A DNA stretch of 64,000 bases from Candidatus Fluviicola riflensis (GTDB lineage: Bacteria; Bacteroidota; Bacteroidia; Flavobacteriales_D; Crocinitomicaceae): positions 3,026,641-3,090,640 of the forward strand of contig CP022585.1 in NCBI GenBank assembly GCA_002243285.1. Direction: 5' to 3'. The position numbers and the translations under genes were made by a program. Positions 1-9,900 of the stretch are shown in pieces (the first letter of the stretch is position 1; each line of letters starts with the position of its first letter). Under the pieces are notes generated by a model, which had not been told where the DNA came from, did not search any database, and saw only the letters and a list, made by a program, of their open reading frames with translations.

Positions 1-738
1 GGATTGCTGATTTTACTGGTGCTCGGTAATGTTTTGGGGGTACGCAGTATCTTTTTCTATCTTATTATCGGGATCGCAGTATGGGTTTGTTTTCTTTTCT
101 CGGGCGTTCATGCCACCATTGCCGGCGTACTCGTAGCATTTACTATACCGGCCCGCACCAAAATCGACGAGGAAGAATTTGCCCGTAAAACCCGCAGACA
201 GCTGAATGAATTTGAAGAACAAATCCCACTGAGCAGTACACTGACGACTGGCGAGCAGCACGATACGATCCAGCAAATGAAAAAACTTTGCCAGGATGCC
301 GAAACACCGCTGCAAAAGATCGAAGATAAGCTGCATCCCTGGGTAGCATTTGTTATCATGCCATTGTTCGCCTTATCGAATGCCGGAATGATCATACATG
401 GTGATTTCTTTGCTTCACTTGGGAATCCCGTGAGTATTGGTATTATCATCGGGCTTCTTGCTGGAAAGTTCATTGGTGTATTTTCCTTTGCGTGGCTGGC
501 AGTGCGTTTCAAAATCTCCGATTTACCCGAAGGAGTGAACTGGATGCACGTAATGGGTGTATCCGTTCTTGCCGGGGTTGGTTTTACCATGTCTTTGTTT
601 GTAACAGGGCTCGCATTTGCCGACGCTGCCCTAATTAATCAGGCGAAATATGGGATTCTCATAGCTTCTTTTGTGGCCGGTGTAACAGGCGTTCTTCTTC
701 TTAAATTGACTAAAAAAGCCTCAAAGGTTTCAGGATAG
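1..738 (+). CDS. nhaA: Na+/H+ antiporter NhaA, C-terminal part (cut by window start)
   Basis: Inner-membrane antiporter that exchanges Na+ for H+ in pH and sodium homeostasis. The reading frame is open from base 1, so the start lies upstream; 245 residues are visible of a family that is usually 390-450 long. Several hydrophobic segments are seen, with the family-typical stretch SGVHATIAGVLVAFTIP near residue 32, a charged cytoplasmic loop (about residues 53-105), then HPWVAFVIMPLFALSNAG and the conserved late segment GVGFTMSLFV. The DUF389 gene follows 27 bp downstream on the same strand, so the two are probably cotranscribed. Family assignment is firm; nothing can be said about the promoter. 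Confidence 0.96.
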   Translation, partial: GLLILLVLGNVLGVRSIFFYLIIGIAVWVCFLFSGVHATIAGVLVAFTIPARTKIDEEEFARKTRRQLNEFEEQIPLSSTLTTGEQHDTIQQMKKLCQDAETPLQKIEDKLHPWVAFVIMPLFALSNAGMIIHGDFFASLGNPVSIGIIIGLLAGKFIGVFSFAWLAVRFKISDLPEGVNWMHVMGVSVLAGVGFTMSLFVTGLAFADAALINQAKYGILIASFVAGVTGVLLLKLTKKASKVSG

Positions 739-765
739 TGTTATCTTTCTAACAAAAGAAAAACG

Positions 766-2076
766 ATGGAACGAATCGATATACTTAGGGAACTGAAACG
801 GTCTGTGGTTCGTCGATTCAATCTGCGACACGATCAGGCAGACGAAGCTGAGGTGATTGATTCGATTACCCGGAATTCCGATTTTATCGGTGCAAACCTG
901 TGGACATTAATCTTTGCTATTCTCATCGCTTCTATCGGCTTGAATATGAATTCAGCTGCTGTTATTATCGGTGCGATGCTGATATCCCCGCTTATGGGAC
1001 CAATTATGGGAATCGGGCTTGGCATCGGGACGAATGATTTCGACCTGGTAAAAAAAGGACTTCGAAACTTGCTTATAGCTACAGTCATTAGTATCGGTAC
1101 TTCGGCAATTTACTTTTGGATTACACCGATCCATTCTGCCCAAAGCGAACTGCTTGCAAGAACTACACCATCTGTCTGGGACGTGTTCATTGCTTTTTTC
1201 GGTGGTTTGGCAGGTGTTGTTGCAGCAACCCGAAAAGAAAAAAGTAATGCCATTCCCGGTGTAGCCATTGCAACAGCTTTAATGCCTCCGTTATGTACTG
1301 CGGGTTTTGGGCTGGCTACCGGACAGTTTTACTATTTTTTGGGCGCGCTGTATTTGTATTGCATCAACAGTATTTTTATTTGTATCAGTACGTTTTTGAT
1401 TATCAGGCTGATGAAATTCAAGCGGAAATCATTTGCAGATTCAACCTACGGAAGAAAAGTATCAAGGTACATTCTAATTACAACACTTATCACTATCATT
1501 CCGAGTGTTTACCTGACTTATGGCATTGTCAACAAAAGCCTTTTTGAAAATGCATCACGAAAATTTGTAGAAGAGCAGTTCCGTTTTAAAAATACCCAGG
1601 TCATTTCCAAGACTTTCCGGTATGACAAAGAAACTCCGGAAATCGATTTGTTGCTGATCGGTTATGAACTTCCTGTTCAAACAATTGATTCAATTCGTAA
1701 CACTATGAAAAAATATGATCTGCAAGATGCAAAATTACTAATCCGGCAAGGATTGAATGCAGAACGCGAAATCGATTTTTCGCAGATCAAAGCAAGTATT
1801 TTGAAAGATGTTTTCGCCAGGGATTCATTAATTGATAATCAATCGCAACTCAACGGAAAGTTTCCAAACATTTATGCAGAACTCAAGGCACTTTACCCCG
1901 CCATCATTTCTTATAGTGCAAACAGTGCTGTGCAATTCAATACCAATTCAACGGACACTTTAACACAGGTGGTTGCTGATTTTCCAAAATCATTGAAATT
2001 AGCGGAACGTTTACAATTAGAACGATGGTTGAAAAACCGGCTTCAAGTTGACACATTGAAATTAATTATTGAATGA
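766..2076 (+). CDS. DUF389 family hydrophobic membrane protein
   Basis: A 436-residue protein with a short charged N-terminus, a hydrophobic core (about residues 40-260) with several membrane segments, and a soluble C-terminal half. The segments GAMLISPLMGPIMG (near residue 69) and GVAIATALMPPLC are typical of DUF389 (TIGR00271/TIGR00341-like) proteins, whose molecular function is not established. The C-terminal domain (about 265-436) is likely periplasmic or cytoplasmic and is variable in the family. It follows nhaA closely and may be expressed with it, which would suggest a role in membrane or ion homeostasis, but that is only context. Confidence 0.88.
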   Translation: MERIDILRELKRSVVRRFNLRHDQADEAEVIDSITRNSDFIGANLWTLIFAILIASIGLNMNSAAVIIGAMLISPLMGPIMGIGLGIGTNDFDLVKKGLRNLLIATVISIGTSAIYFWITPIHSAQSELLARTTPSVWDVFIAFFGGLAGVVAATRKEKSNAIPGVAIATALMPPLCTAGFGLATGQFYYFLGALYLYCINSIFICISTFLIIRLMKFKRKSFADSTYGRKVSRYILITTLITIIPSVYLTYGIVNKSLFENASRKFVEEQFRFKNTQVISKTFRYDKETPEIDLLLIGYELPVQTIDSIRNTMKKYDLQDAKLLIRQGLNAEREIDFSQIKASILKDVFARDSLIDNQSQLNGKFPNIYAELKALYPAIISYSANSAVQFNTNSTDTLTQVVADFPKSLKLAERLQLERWLKNRLQVDTLKLIIE

Positions 2077-2208
2077 TCACCCTTTGCCGATATAACAGAT
2101 TTGACTAATCTGATTGTCGAATTTTAAAGTTCCCCGAAAATAAAATTGATCAACCACCAAAGCTTTTCAAATCTGCGATTGTCTATACCAGCACAAACAC
2201 ATTTAGAC

Positions 2209-3084
2209 ATGAAACAAATTTTATTTTCAGCCACCGTGCTTTTCACAGCCGGTACACTTTCAGCACAGCAATTACCCAACAACGGTTTTGAAGATTGGCA
2301 TCCGTTCTATGGAACCGAAGCGCCCGATTACTGGACGGGAACCAATCAGATGGTGATAGCAGGTGCCACGCCCGGAATAGATCCAACGACAGATGCGCAC
2401 AGCGGAAATTATGCCGCCAGGTTCTCGACTATTGTGCTGGATCTTTTAGGCGAAGAAGTGCTTTATCCGAGTGTGATGTACATTAATTCCACCCCGGAAA
2501 CGGATGATGAAGGAACACCGTTTACCGGTCGGCCCGATTCGTTGGTTGCGTGGGTAAAATACCTTCCCGGCGGACAAAACCAGTTTCTCATCCGCGCCGA
2601 TTTACTCAAATACAATCCTGCAACGCAGCAAGTAGATCTTATTGGAACGGCGGGATATATGGGCGTTGAAACCGGTAACACCTATACCCGGATTGCTTTT
2701 CCGTTTACCTATTCTTCTGCCGAAACGCCTGATACGCTCACATTGATGATCGCTTCAAGTACGTTCGAACCAACCCTGGCAAATACCGTTTTGTTTGTAG
2801 ATGATCTCATACTCGTTACAAACGGTCTTGCTACGGCTCCGGAATTGACAGCTGCAAGCATTGAAATTGCGCCCAATCCTGCAAGTGACATGCTGACTAT
2901 TCGTTGTGAAAAAGCGTTGTCGGTGGTGGAATTGGTCGATTTGAGTGGAAAAACGCTCCTGAAGGTTATTGATCCCGGAGCAGACGCTCAAATCAATCTG
3001 AGTGAACTGGCAGCCGGAACGTTTATTTGTCGCGTGTTTACCACTGACGGCTCTGTCTACCAGGAGCGCATTGTTAAACAGTAA
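2209..3084 (+). CDS. Secreted protein with T9SS type A sorting domain
   Basis: 291 residues from the ATG chosen because it starts a clear signal peptide (MKQILFSATVLFTAGTLSAQ); an in-frame upstream TTG would only add non-signal sequence. The middle part begins with NNGFEDWHP and looks like a beta-sandwich or jelly-roll surface domain of the kind found on many Bacteroidota secreted proteins; I do not see catalytic residues. The C-terminal 75 residues (IEIAPNPASDMLTI ... GTFICRVFTTDG ... ERIVKQ) match the T9SS type A sorting tail, so the protein is expected to cross the outer membrane by T9SS and be anchored or released. An intrinsic terminator follows at 3113-3143. Confidence 0.85.
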   Translation: MKQILFSATVLFTAGTLSAQQLPNNGFEDWHPFYGTEAPDYWTGTNQMVIAGATPGIDPTTDAHSGNYAARFSTIVLDLLGEEVLYPSVMYINSTPETDDEGTPFTGRPDSLVAWVKYLPGGQNQFLIRADLLKYNPATQQVDLIGTAGYMGVETGNTYTRIAFPFTYSSAETPDTLTLMIASSTFEPTLANTVLFVDDLILVTNGLATAPELTAASIEIAPNPASDMLTIRCEKALSVVELVDLSGKTLLKVIDPGADAQINLSELAAGTFICRVFTTDGSVYQERIVKQ

Positions 3085-3112
3085 AAAGTCACCCCTATCA
3101 ACCCTGGAAAAG

Positions 3113-3143
3113 GTCGTCAGTCTGAGATTGGCGGCTTTTTTTT
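3113..3143 (+). terminator. Intrinsic terminator after the T9SS cargo gene
   Basis: A 10-bp stem (3113-3122 with 3126-3135, a few G-T wobbles, three-base loop) is followed directly by eight T residues. It ends transcription of the gene at 2209-3084. Confidence 0.72.
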
Positions 3144-3223
3144 ATATAAAAAAACCTCATTTCTACCAAAGGTTTCGGGCGGTAAAATTGTTTACCAATC
3201 AGAACATTAAAACAATTAGCAGT

Positions 3224-3874
3224 ATGAAAAAATCATTGAATTTCGGTTTGGCATTGGCAAGCTTGTTGAGTCTGCAACCGATCCTTGCACAAGAGTCGTT
3301 AGGAACATCAGAAACGGAGTTTATCATTCCCCAAAAGCACCACTTTATGGCTGGTTATTCCCCGGGAATTCCATTTTATCAACTCGGGTCGCGCGCATTG
3401 GTCAATCGTGATGCGGACCAATTCAGATTAAAAAATTCGGGTTCAATCGGAACGATCAATTTAGGCTACGAATACCGGGTAAGCCGTTCATTCAGCATGG
3501 GAATTACCGGTTATTACAGTCACTTTTCGTCGTTGGGGACGATGATTGAAGATTCAAGCAACCTGGAATCGACAGCACGCTACACCATAAACAGATTCCG
3601 GGTTCAGGCGCGTTTTAATTACCTGTTTAAGGTGAGCGATCCGGATCTGGATATTTACATCGGTTGTGCGGTTGGCACTAACAAACGGTTCAACAGTCTG
3701 TTCATCAATGAGGTTCGAAGTGATGATTCGGAACTACCTATTATCTTAACGCTTCCGTTTTCAATGAGAGCGTATTTCGGAATGCGTTATACGATCTACC
3801 GGAATCTTGGTTTACATATCGAATTCGGTTTTGGAGGTCCGACCGCTACATTCGGAATCAACTACCGTTTTTAG
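3224..3874 (+). CDS. Small outer-membrane beta-barrel protein (paralogue of next gene)
   Basis: 216 residues from the ATG that opens a signal peptide (MKKSLNFGLALASLLSLQ ... LAQ). The rest is an alternating polar/hydrophobic pattern with aromatic girdle residues, ending in GINYRF with a terminal Phe, as is usual for outer-membrane barrels folded by BamA. Roughly eight to ten strands fit the length. The C-terminal stretch EFGFGGPTATFGINYRF is close to EFGFGGPLVSIGLSTRF in the next gene, so the two are diverged tandem paralogues. No specific ligand can be named. Confidence 0.78.
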   Translation: MKKSLNFGLALASLLSLQPILAQESLGTSETEFIIPQKHHFMAGYSPGIPFYQLGSRALVNRDADQFRLKNSGSIGTINLGYEYRVSRSFSMGITGYYSHFSSLGTMIEDSSNLESTARYTINRFRVQARFNYLFKVSDPDLDIYIGCAVGTNKRFNSLFINEVRSDDSELPIILTLPFSMRAYFGMRYTIYRNLGLHIEFGFGGPTATFGINYRF

Positions 3875-3881
3875 CCGCCGA

Positions 3882-3921
3882 AAAAAGAGGTTGGGTCAAC
3901 GAACTTACGCAGCCTCTTTTT
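3882..3921 (+). terminator. Intrinsic terminator between the two barrel genes
   Basis: Twelve-base arms (3882-3893 and 3910-3921, one G-T wobble) form a hairpin with an A-rich 5' side and T-rich 3' side, so it could work in both directions. It separates the first barrel gene from the barrel/sigma operon. Confidence 0.72.
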
Positions 3922-4058
3922 CACGACCAACTTTCGTTCAGAAATACCATTGAGCTTCGTTAATTTTGCATCAGCCCATTTTTTTTGAAAAAAAATGAAT
4001 GGTCGACCAAAGGTTTTAGAAAACAGGATTGTTTACTACATCAGAAATAGTCATTCAC

Positions 4059-4802
4059 ATGAAACAAACTACTTCGTATTCATTCGCAACAGGACAACAA
4101 TCTTGCTTCAATGCGGTAAAACACTGTCTGATTACGGTTGTACTGTTGTTAGCTGTTTTTCAGCCGGCAAACGCGCAGGAAACAGATTCCACGGGAAACG
4201 ATCCGAAATATTACCTCAGCCTGAGTTATGGAATCGGGGCATTGTTTTTTACGCCTGACATTCAATCTTACAGTGTCTACGATTTTGATTCAACGGTGAT
4301 GCAGGGTTCCAGCACATTGGAGGAATTATCGACCGATCTCAAGATCAAACCTTTTTTAGTGAAATTTGACATGAAAATCTCACCGAAATCAAGCCTGGGT
4401 GTCCAGCTGATTTACAACGGATTCACAGCGACAGGTATACGCATCGATTCGGTGTGGGTACCGGCTACCGAAACACACACCATTACCCAAAAAAACACCA
4501 GTTACACGATGAACCGGTTTCGCGTTCAGTTGACGTTTACGAAACACTTCTACCATAAAAATCCTTTGTTCGAAAGCTACTTTTATACAGGTTTGGGCTG
4601 GAGCAGAAAGTACCGGAAGTACCAGGTTGGAAATGAACTTTACAACTTTCGTGAAGCTCCGGTTTCAGGTACTGTCAACTTCCCTGTTTCCATTCGGCTG
4701 GCTTACGGGCTTCGTTTCCATGTCTCAGAACGATCAAGTCTGCAAGCTGAATTCGGATTTGGCGGCCCGCTTGTTTCCATCGGTTTATCAACCAGATTTT
4801 AG
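4059..4802 (+). CDS. Small outer-membrane beta-barrel protein, first gene of a sigma-factor operon
   Basis: 247 residues from ATG 4059, which gives MKQTTSYSF... and a hydrophobic segment (HCLITVVLLLAVFQPANAQ) that serves as a rather long signal peptide. An in-frame TTG at 4029 would add ten residues and is less likely. The mature part has beta-barrel character and ends in a terminal Phe (GLSTRF). It is a diverged paralogue of the protein at 3224-3874. The sigma-factor gene starts 21 bp downstream, so the barrel, the sigma factor and the anchored barrel fusion at 5368 probably form one transcription unit linked to envelope sensing (inference). Confidence 0.77.
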   Translation: MKQTTSYSFATGQQSCFNAVKHCLITVVLLLAVFQPANAQETDSTGNDPKYYLSLSYGIGALFFTPDIQSYSVYDFDSTVMQGSSTLEELSTDLKIKPFLVKFDMKISPKSSLGVQLIYNGFTATGIRIDSVWVPATETHTITQKNTSYTMNRFRVQLTFTKHFYHKNPLFESYFYTGLGWSRKYRKYQVGNELYNFREAPVSGTVNFPVSIRLAYGLRFHVSERSSLQAEFGFGGPLVSIGLSTRF

Positions 4803-4823
4803 TCGCTATTTAATACTGAAAAG

Positions 4824-5360
4824 TTGGAACTTGAATTGATAAAACAGTGTTTAAAAGAAGATAGAAGAGCGCAGGAAACCTTCTATAAGATCTGCTATGC
4901 ACGTTTTATCGGAACAGCCAGTCGCTACGCATCCAGCAAAGAACAAGCGGTTTTTTTCTTCAATCTAGGTTTTGTAAAATTGTTACTGAATCTCAACCAA
5001 TTCAATACCGAAAATCCGTTTGACTATTGGGCAAAACGGGTGCTGATCAACACCATTTTAAACGAATTAAAAAAGGAAAAACGCGAGCAGGAAAAAGTAT
5101 TGATTACAGATGATTGGAACAGTATTTCGGTGAATTACAACGACACGGAGTACGAAGAAGAACTCAAGGCAAAAATGGAACTGATCAAAGAAAAAGTGCA
5201 GTTTCTGCCACCTATGACGAAGAACGTATTTAACCTCTACGCCATAGACGGCTACAAACACCACGAAATAGCAAGCATGCTGGATATCAATGAAAACACC
5301 AGTATGTGGCATTATTCGGATGCTAAAAAGAAAATTCGCAAACTGTTAGAACTTAATTAA
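4824..5360 (+). CDS. ECF-type RNA polymerase sigma factor
   Basis: 178 residues starting at a TTG codon (MELELIKQCLKEDRRAQ), a typical N-terminus for Bacteroidota ECF factors; another TTG lies four codons on. Region 2 spans about residues 20-90 (FYKICYARF, NPFDYWAKRVLINTILNEL) and region 4 about 115-175, with the helix-turn-helix HHEIASMLDINENTSMWHYSDAKKKIRKLL. The loss of the usual DxxQ/F pattern in region 2 shows a diverged subfamily. It sits between a barrel gene (21 bp upstream) and a membrane-anchored barrel fusion (7 bp downstream), the position normally held by an anti-sigma factor. Confidence 0.88.
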   Translation: MELELIKQCLKEDRRAQETFYKICYARFIGTASRYASSKEQAVFFFNLGFVKLLLNLNQFNTENPFDYWAKRVLINTILNELKKEKREQEKVLITDDWNSISVNYNDTEYEEELKAKMELIKEKVQFLPPMTKNVFNLYAIDGYKHHEIASMLDINENTSMWHYSDAKKKIRKLLELN

Positions 5361-5367
5361 GCGGCAG

Positions 5368-6705
5368 ATGGAAGAGAACATTCACAATCAGCAAAACGAT
5401 TCCATTCCGGAAGGTTTGGAATTCAACGAAAGCTACATGACACAAGCTTTCGAGATGTACGATGCTGCCAAAAAATCGCGCAAAAAACGCCGGTTGTTTA
5501 TCTGGTTTTGGCGTTCCTCGCTCGGTTTTGCCGCCGTGGCAGGTATTTCTATCGCTGTTTATTACGGAACACAAGACCGTAAAGTTCCGGCCGAAAGTAA
5601 GCAGCAAGTTGTCCGGCAAACTGAGGAAACCGGCGCTTCTGAAAAAACGGATCGTGTTGCAGAACAAGAACGCTCTGCTGTTAGTCGCGCTGACAATCGA
5701 ACCGGCGATCATTCACAAAAAGTGGCAACAACACAGGCAACAACATCAGGCGTATCTTCATCTTCCATCACTTCGACAGCTGACGCAACAATTAAGAGCA
5801 ATAGAAAAACAATTAAAAGCCGAAAATCGACCGGTAGAAAACAAGGCGGAAAAACTCCGGTTGTGTCTGAAACCGGATCGGCCGGACGTTTTCTTGTTTC
5901 GTTATTGAGTAGTACAGATTCACCGATCTTTGAAATCGCTGACGCTACAGATCGTTCCAATTCAATCAATGCATCTGCATCTGCCGGCGATAGCACAAAC
6001 CTAAGTCAGCAAACTGACAATACTTTGCAACCAAAAGATTCAACCGAAGTTGCAGACAGCACGCTGGCAAATACTATTCCTTCAGGAACCGATACAGCGA
6101 AAGTACTTCCGTTTATCAACACAAGTAATCACCATATTTACATGAACCTGGGGGTGAATACCTTGTTTGGAATTGCGGAGTTACAAAATCAATTTACGAT
6201 GCGCGAATCGATTGGCCTGGGGTATGATTATACCATCAACACGCGGTATTTCTTCAGTTTGAATGCCGAATACCATTCCATTTCGAAGATTAGTTATTAC
6301 CGGTACATCGGCGAAAACACCAAAAATATCTCATCGAGCACGTATTTTACGAAAACAACGCTCAAGTACATTTCGATCGATCCCAAAATCGGGGTTTACC
6401 TGGGGAAACGTCATCATGTAACGCTTGGTGCAGGATTGGAATTTTTACTAAAAGATTCAGATCCGGGTTTTGAAGTAAAAGGATATGCAGACGAAGGAAG
6501 CCAAACGTCCGGTGATTATTATTCGAGGTTTAGTCCCGTTAATTTCTATGCAGGCGTCGGTTACGGATTCCGGTTTTCGAAAAACGCGAGCTTATTTGCG
6601 ACGTACCATTACGGTTTTTCGGATCTGATCAGAAACTCGGAGGCTAATACAACATTTGACCGTAACAGCAGGCTGCAATTATTGCTACGGGTGAAGTTGT
6701 TTTGA
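5368..6705 (+). CDS. Inner-membrane anchor fused to C-terminal outer-membrane barrel; possible anti-sigma/sensor
   Basis: 445 residues. The N-terminal 45 residues are cytoplasmic in character (basic stretch KKSRKKRR), followed by one membrane segment (about 48-66, RSSLGFAAVAGISIAVYYG). Residues 70-245 are a low-complexity Ser/Thr/Lys/Gln-rich linker. Residues 250-445 look like an outer-membrane barrel that ends with Phe (LLLRVKLF). There is no cleavable signal peptide. The gene follows the sigma factor by 7 bp, so the cytoplasmic head could bind that sigma factor, but no anti-sigma domain is recognisable. A single chain tied to both membranes would be unusual. The last 55 bases are repeated in degenerate form downstream (6867-6921). 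Confidence 0.75.
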   Translation: MEENIHNQQNDSIPEGLEFNESYMTQAFEMYDAAKKSRKKRRLFIWFWRSSLGFAAVAGISIAVYYGTQDRKVPAESKQQVVRQTEETGASEKTDRVAEQERSAVSRADNRTGDHSQKVATTQATTSGVSSSSITSTADATIKSNRKTIKSRKSTGRKQGGKTPVVSETGSAGRFLVSLLSSTDSPIFEIADATDRSNSINASASAGDSTNLSQQTDNTLQPKDSTEVADSTLANTIPSGTDTAKVLPFINTSNHHIYMNLGVNTLFGIAELQNQFTMRESIGLGYDYTINTRYFFSLNAEYHSISKISYYRYIGENTKNISSSTYFTKTTLKYISIDPKIGVYLGKRHHVTLGAGLEFLLKDSDPGFEVKGYADEGSQTSGDYYSRFSPVNFYAGVGYGFRFSKNASLFATYHYGFSDLIRNSEANTTFDRNSRLQLLLRVKLF

Positions 6706-6866
6706 TTTGGGCGGGGAACAAGAATCAATAAAAACCCAAAATTGATGCAAGTTCGGGATCTTGCGAACTTCCTCAAAATTTTCAAAAATTGTCTGCAGGG
6801 AGAAGCTGAAACCGGGTGTAACCTTCCACTACTACGAACCTAACGGAAAGCCCGGCTCCAATCAAT

Positions 6867-6921
6867 ACATTCGACCGTAACAGCAGATTCAATTATTACT
6901 GCGGGTGAAGTTGTTTTGATT
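6867..6921 (+). repeat. Degenerate duplicate of the 3' end of the preceding gene
   Basis: Bases 6867-6921 repeat bases 6652-6707 (the final codons and stop of the barrel fusion gene) with a handful of changes and one deletion. The 160 bases in between are not coding. It is probably a remnant of a tandem duplication of the gene tail, perhaps of an old second barrel gene. The rest of 6706-6989 shows no gene. Confidence 0.75.
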
Positions 6922-6989
6922 CCGGAACTAATTGATATTAAATGGCAAGGTTATTGAAAAAGCAACATTCGTTTTTGTAATTTTCATGC

Positions 6990-9900
6990 ATGAAAAGATT
7001 TCGCTTTCTACAACGAAAAAAATTCTGGAAACGGGTTTTTATTTACCTGGTAATCCTTCCGGTCATCTTATTTAGTGCATTGATTTTGGTTCTGTACTGG
7101 AAACAAGACGCACTCGTGCAGGATTTGCTGACGACACTGAACAAAGATTTTAAGGGCGAAATCCGCATCAAAGGCAGTCATATTTCTCCGTTCGAGAATT
7201 TCCCTTACATTTCTATTGACCTGGAAGGTGTTGAAATTTACGAAGCCAAAAACGACACAAAGCACCCGATTCTGAAAGTCGCCGATTTGTACGTCGGCTT
7301 TGATCTTTTTACCGTTATTTCCGGCAAAACAGATATCAAAACCATCAAAGCAAAAACGGGGAAAATCTTTCTGACTCAACACAAAGACGGTAGTTTCAAC
7401 ATTGCCAATGCGCTCAGTTCACCCAAACCAATCGACAATCCGAAAGAAGAATTTCACCTCGATCTGCAATCCATTCAACTGGAAGATATTGAAATCCGCA
7501 AGCTGAACGAAGCCAACAATTTACTAGTGGATGTACTGGTGAAAAATGCCAGCAGTTCGTTTAAAACTTCAGGTGGACATACCAATGCGACGCTCGACAG
7601 TAAGTTTGTTATGAGTATTATACAAGATGACAAACCGACCATTATCCGTGAGAAACACATTGATTTTGAAACAGAAATCGATTACAACGAAAAGAAGCAT
7701 ACCGCCCGGATTTCACCAACCGAAGTGCATCTCGAAAACGCTTTTTTCGGAATGGAAGGTTCGTTTGATGTATTGGATGACATGAATCTCAACCTTAGTT
7801 TCAAAGGCGACAAACCCAATTTTAATCTCTTTATTGCCCTGGCACCTCCCGAACTCATCAAAGTATTCGAACAATACGAAAACCGCGGAAAACTTTATTT
7901 CAAAGCCAGTGTAAAGGGAAAATCAATCAATGGACATAGGCCCGCTATTCGTGCGGATTTCGGTTGTAAAGATGCTTTTTTCAACAACGAGGCAACGCAC
8001 AAGAAAGTGGATGGAATCCGGTTTAAAGGTCATTTTAGCAACGGCGCCAAACGCAGTCCGGAAACCATGGAGTTTGCCATTGCCGATTTCAGTGCCAAAC
8101 CCGAAACTGGTAAGTTCACCGGATTTATTAAAGTGAAGAACTTTGTTTCGCCCAATATTCACATGCAGCTGGTTTCCGATTTCAACCTCGATTTCCTGGC
8201 TAAGTTTGTCAATTCGGCCGATCTCAAAGGTTTAAAAGGTGGCGTAAAGCTCACGATGAATTTCCGCGACATCATTGATTTAGATAATCCCGAGCGCAGT
8301 ATCCGAAAACTCAACGAGTCGTACTACAGCAAGCTGGAAGTGAAAAACCTGCGATTCAACAGTAAAAAACTCCCGTATGCCATCAAAGACATTGACCTTC
8401 TGGCCGAGGTGAAAGGACATGTTACGACGCTCAATTACTGCAATATCCGCGTTGGAAATACCGATCTGCGAATAGATGGTTCTGTGAGCGATTTACCGGC
8501 AATCGTACATCACACGGATTTGCCGGTTACCACCCATCTCAACATTCGTTCACGCTTGCTGGATTTGCATGAGCTTACGAAAACCGAGAAAGAACAGGCC
8601 GCAGCCGTAGATGAACAGCTGGAAGACCTGCGGTTAAAATTGTCGTTTGTTACCACAGCCCGCAATCTCACAGAATCGCCCAACTTGCCTGTAGGCGAAT
8701 TTTACATCGATGACCTTTATGCCAAACTGAAGCATTATCCGCATAAGCTGCACGACTTTCATGCAGATGTGATTATCAAGGAAAACGATTTTAATGTGGT
8801 TGATTTTACGGGCGAGATTGATAACAGTGATTTCCATTTTTCGGGTGGTTTGCAGAACTACAATATGTGGTTTGATGAAAAGCTGAACGGCGATACGCGT
8901 ATTGATTTTGATCTGACATCTAAAATGCTCAAACTGGAAGATCTGTTTGTGTATAAAGGCGAGAATTTTGTTCCCGAAGATTACCGGCACGAAGAGTTGG
9001 ACCAGTTGAAACTACACGGAAACGCCAAACTTCATTTCAATCATGGGTTAAAATCAACCGATTTGCAATTGGATCGTTTTTCCGCGAAAATGAAAATGCA
9101 CCATTCACGGATCGAACACATGAAAGGCCGGATTCACTTCGAAGACGAGCATCTGATGGTACAACATCTCGATGCGCAGATTGGCCGAAGTTCGATGCTG
9201 GTTGACCTCAATTATTACCTTGGTAAAAACGAAGCTATACGGAAGCGCGATAATTTATTGAAAATCAAAGCTTCGCGACTTGATTTTGACGAACTGATGA
9301 ACTACAATACCGGAAACGGCGCTAAACCGTCCGGTGAAACAGCTGTTGCCATTGATCACGACAAAGGATTCAGTATCTACGACCTTCCGTTTCCGGAAAT
9401 GCATTATGAACTGCACATTGATCACCTGAATTATCACAAATACCACCTGGCCGCCATCGATGCCAAAATGCACAGTAAAACCAATCATTACCTGTACATC
9501 GATAAGCTCAACATGCATGCTGCGGGCGGTGAGTTCAGAATCAACGGTTATTTCTCGGGAATCGACAAACAGCACATTTATTTCCGTCCCACAATTGTGA
9601 TGAAACATGTGAACCTGGACCAGCTGTTGTTTAAGTTCGATAATTTCGGTCAGGACCATTTGGTGTCGGAAAACCTTCATGGCCAGCTCTCAGGTACGCT
9701 AAACGGAAAGATCCACATGCATGCCGATATGACTCCCAAACTTGATGATTCGGAACTTCACCTTGATATAGAAGTGCTCAAAGGCAAGTTGGAAAATTAT
9801 GCTCCGATGCACAGTCTTGCAGAATATTTTCAAGACAAAAACCTCAATAAAATTCTCTTTGACAGCCTGGTTAACAAACTGGATATGAAGAACGGCGTTT

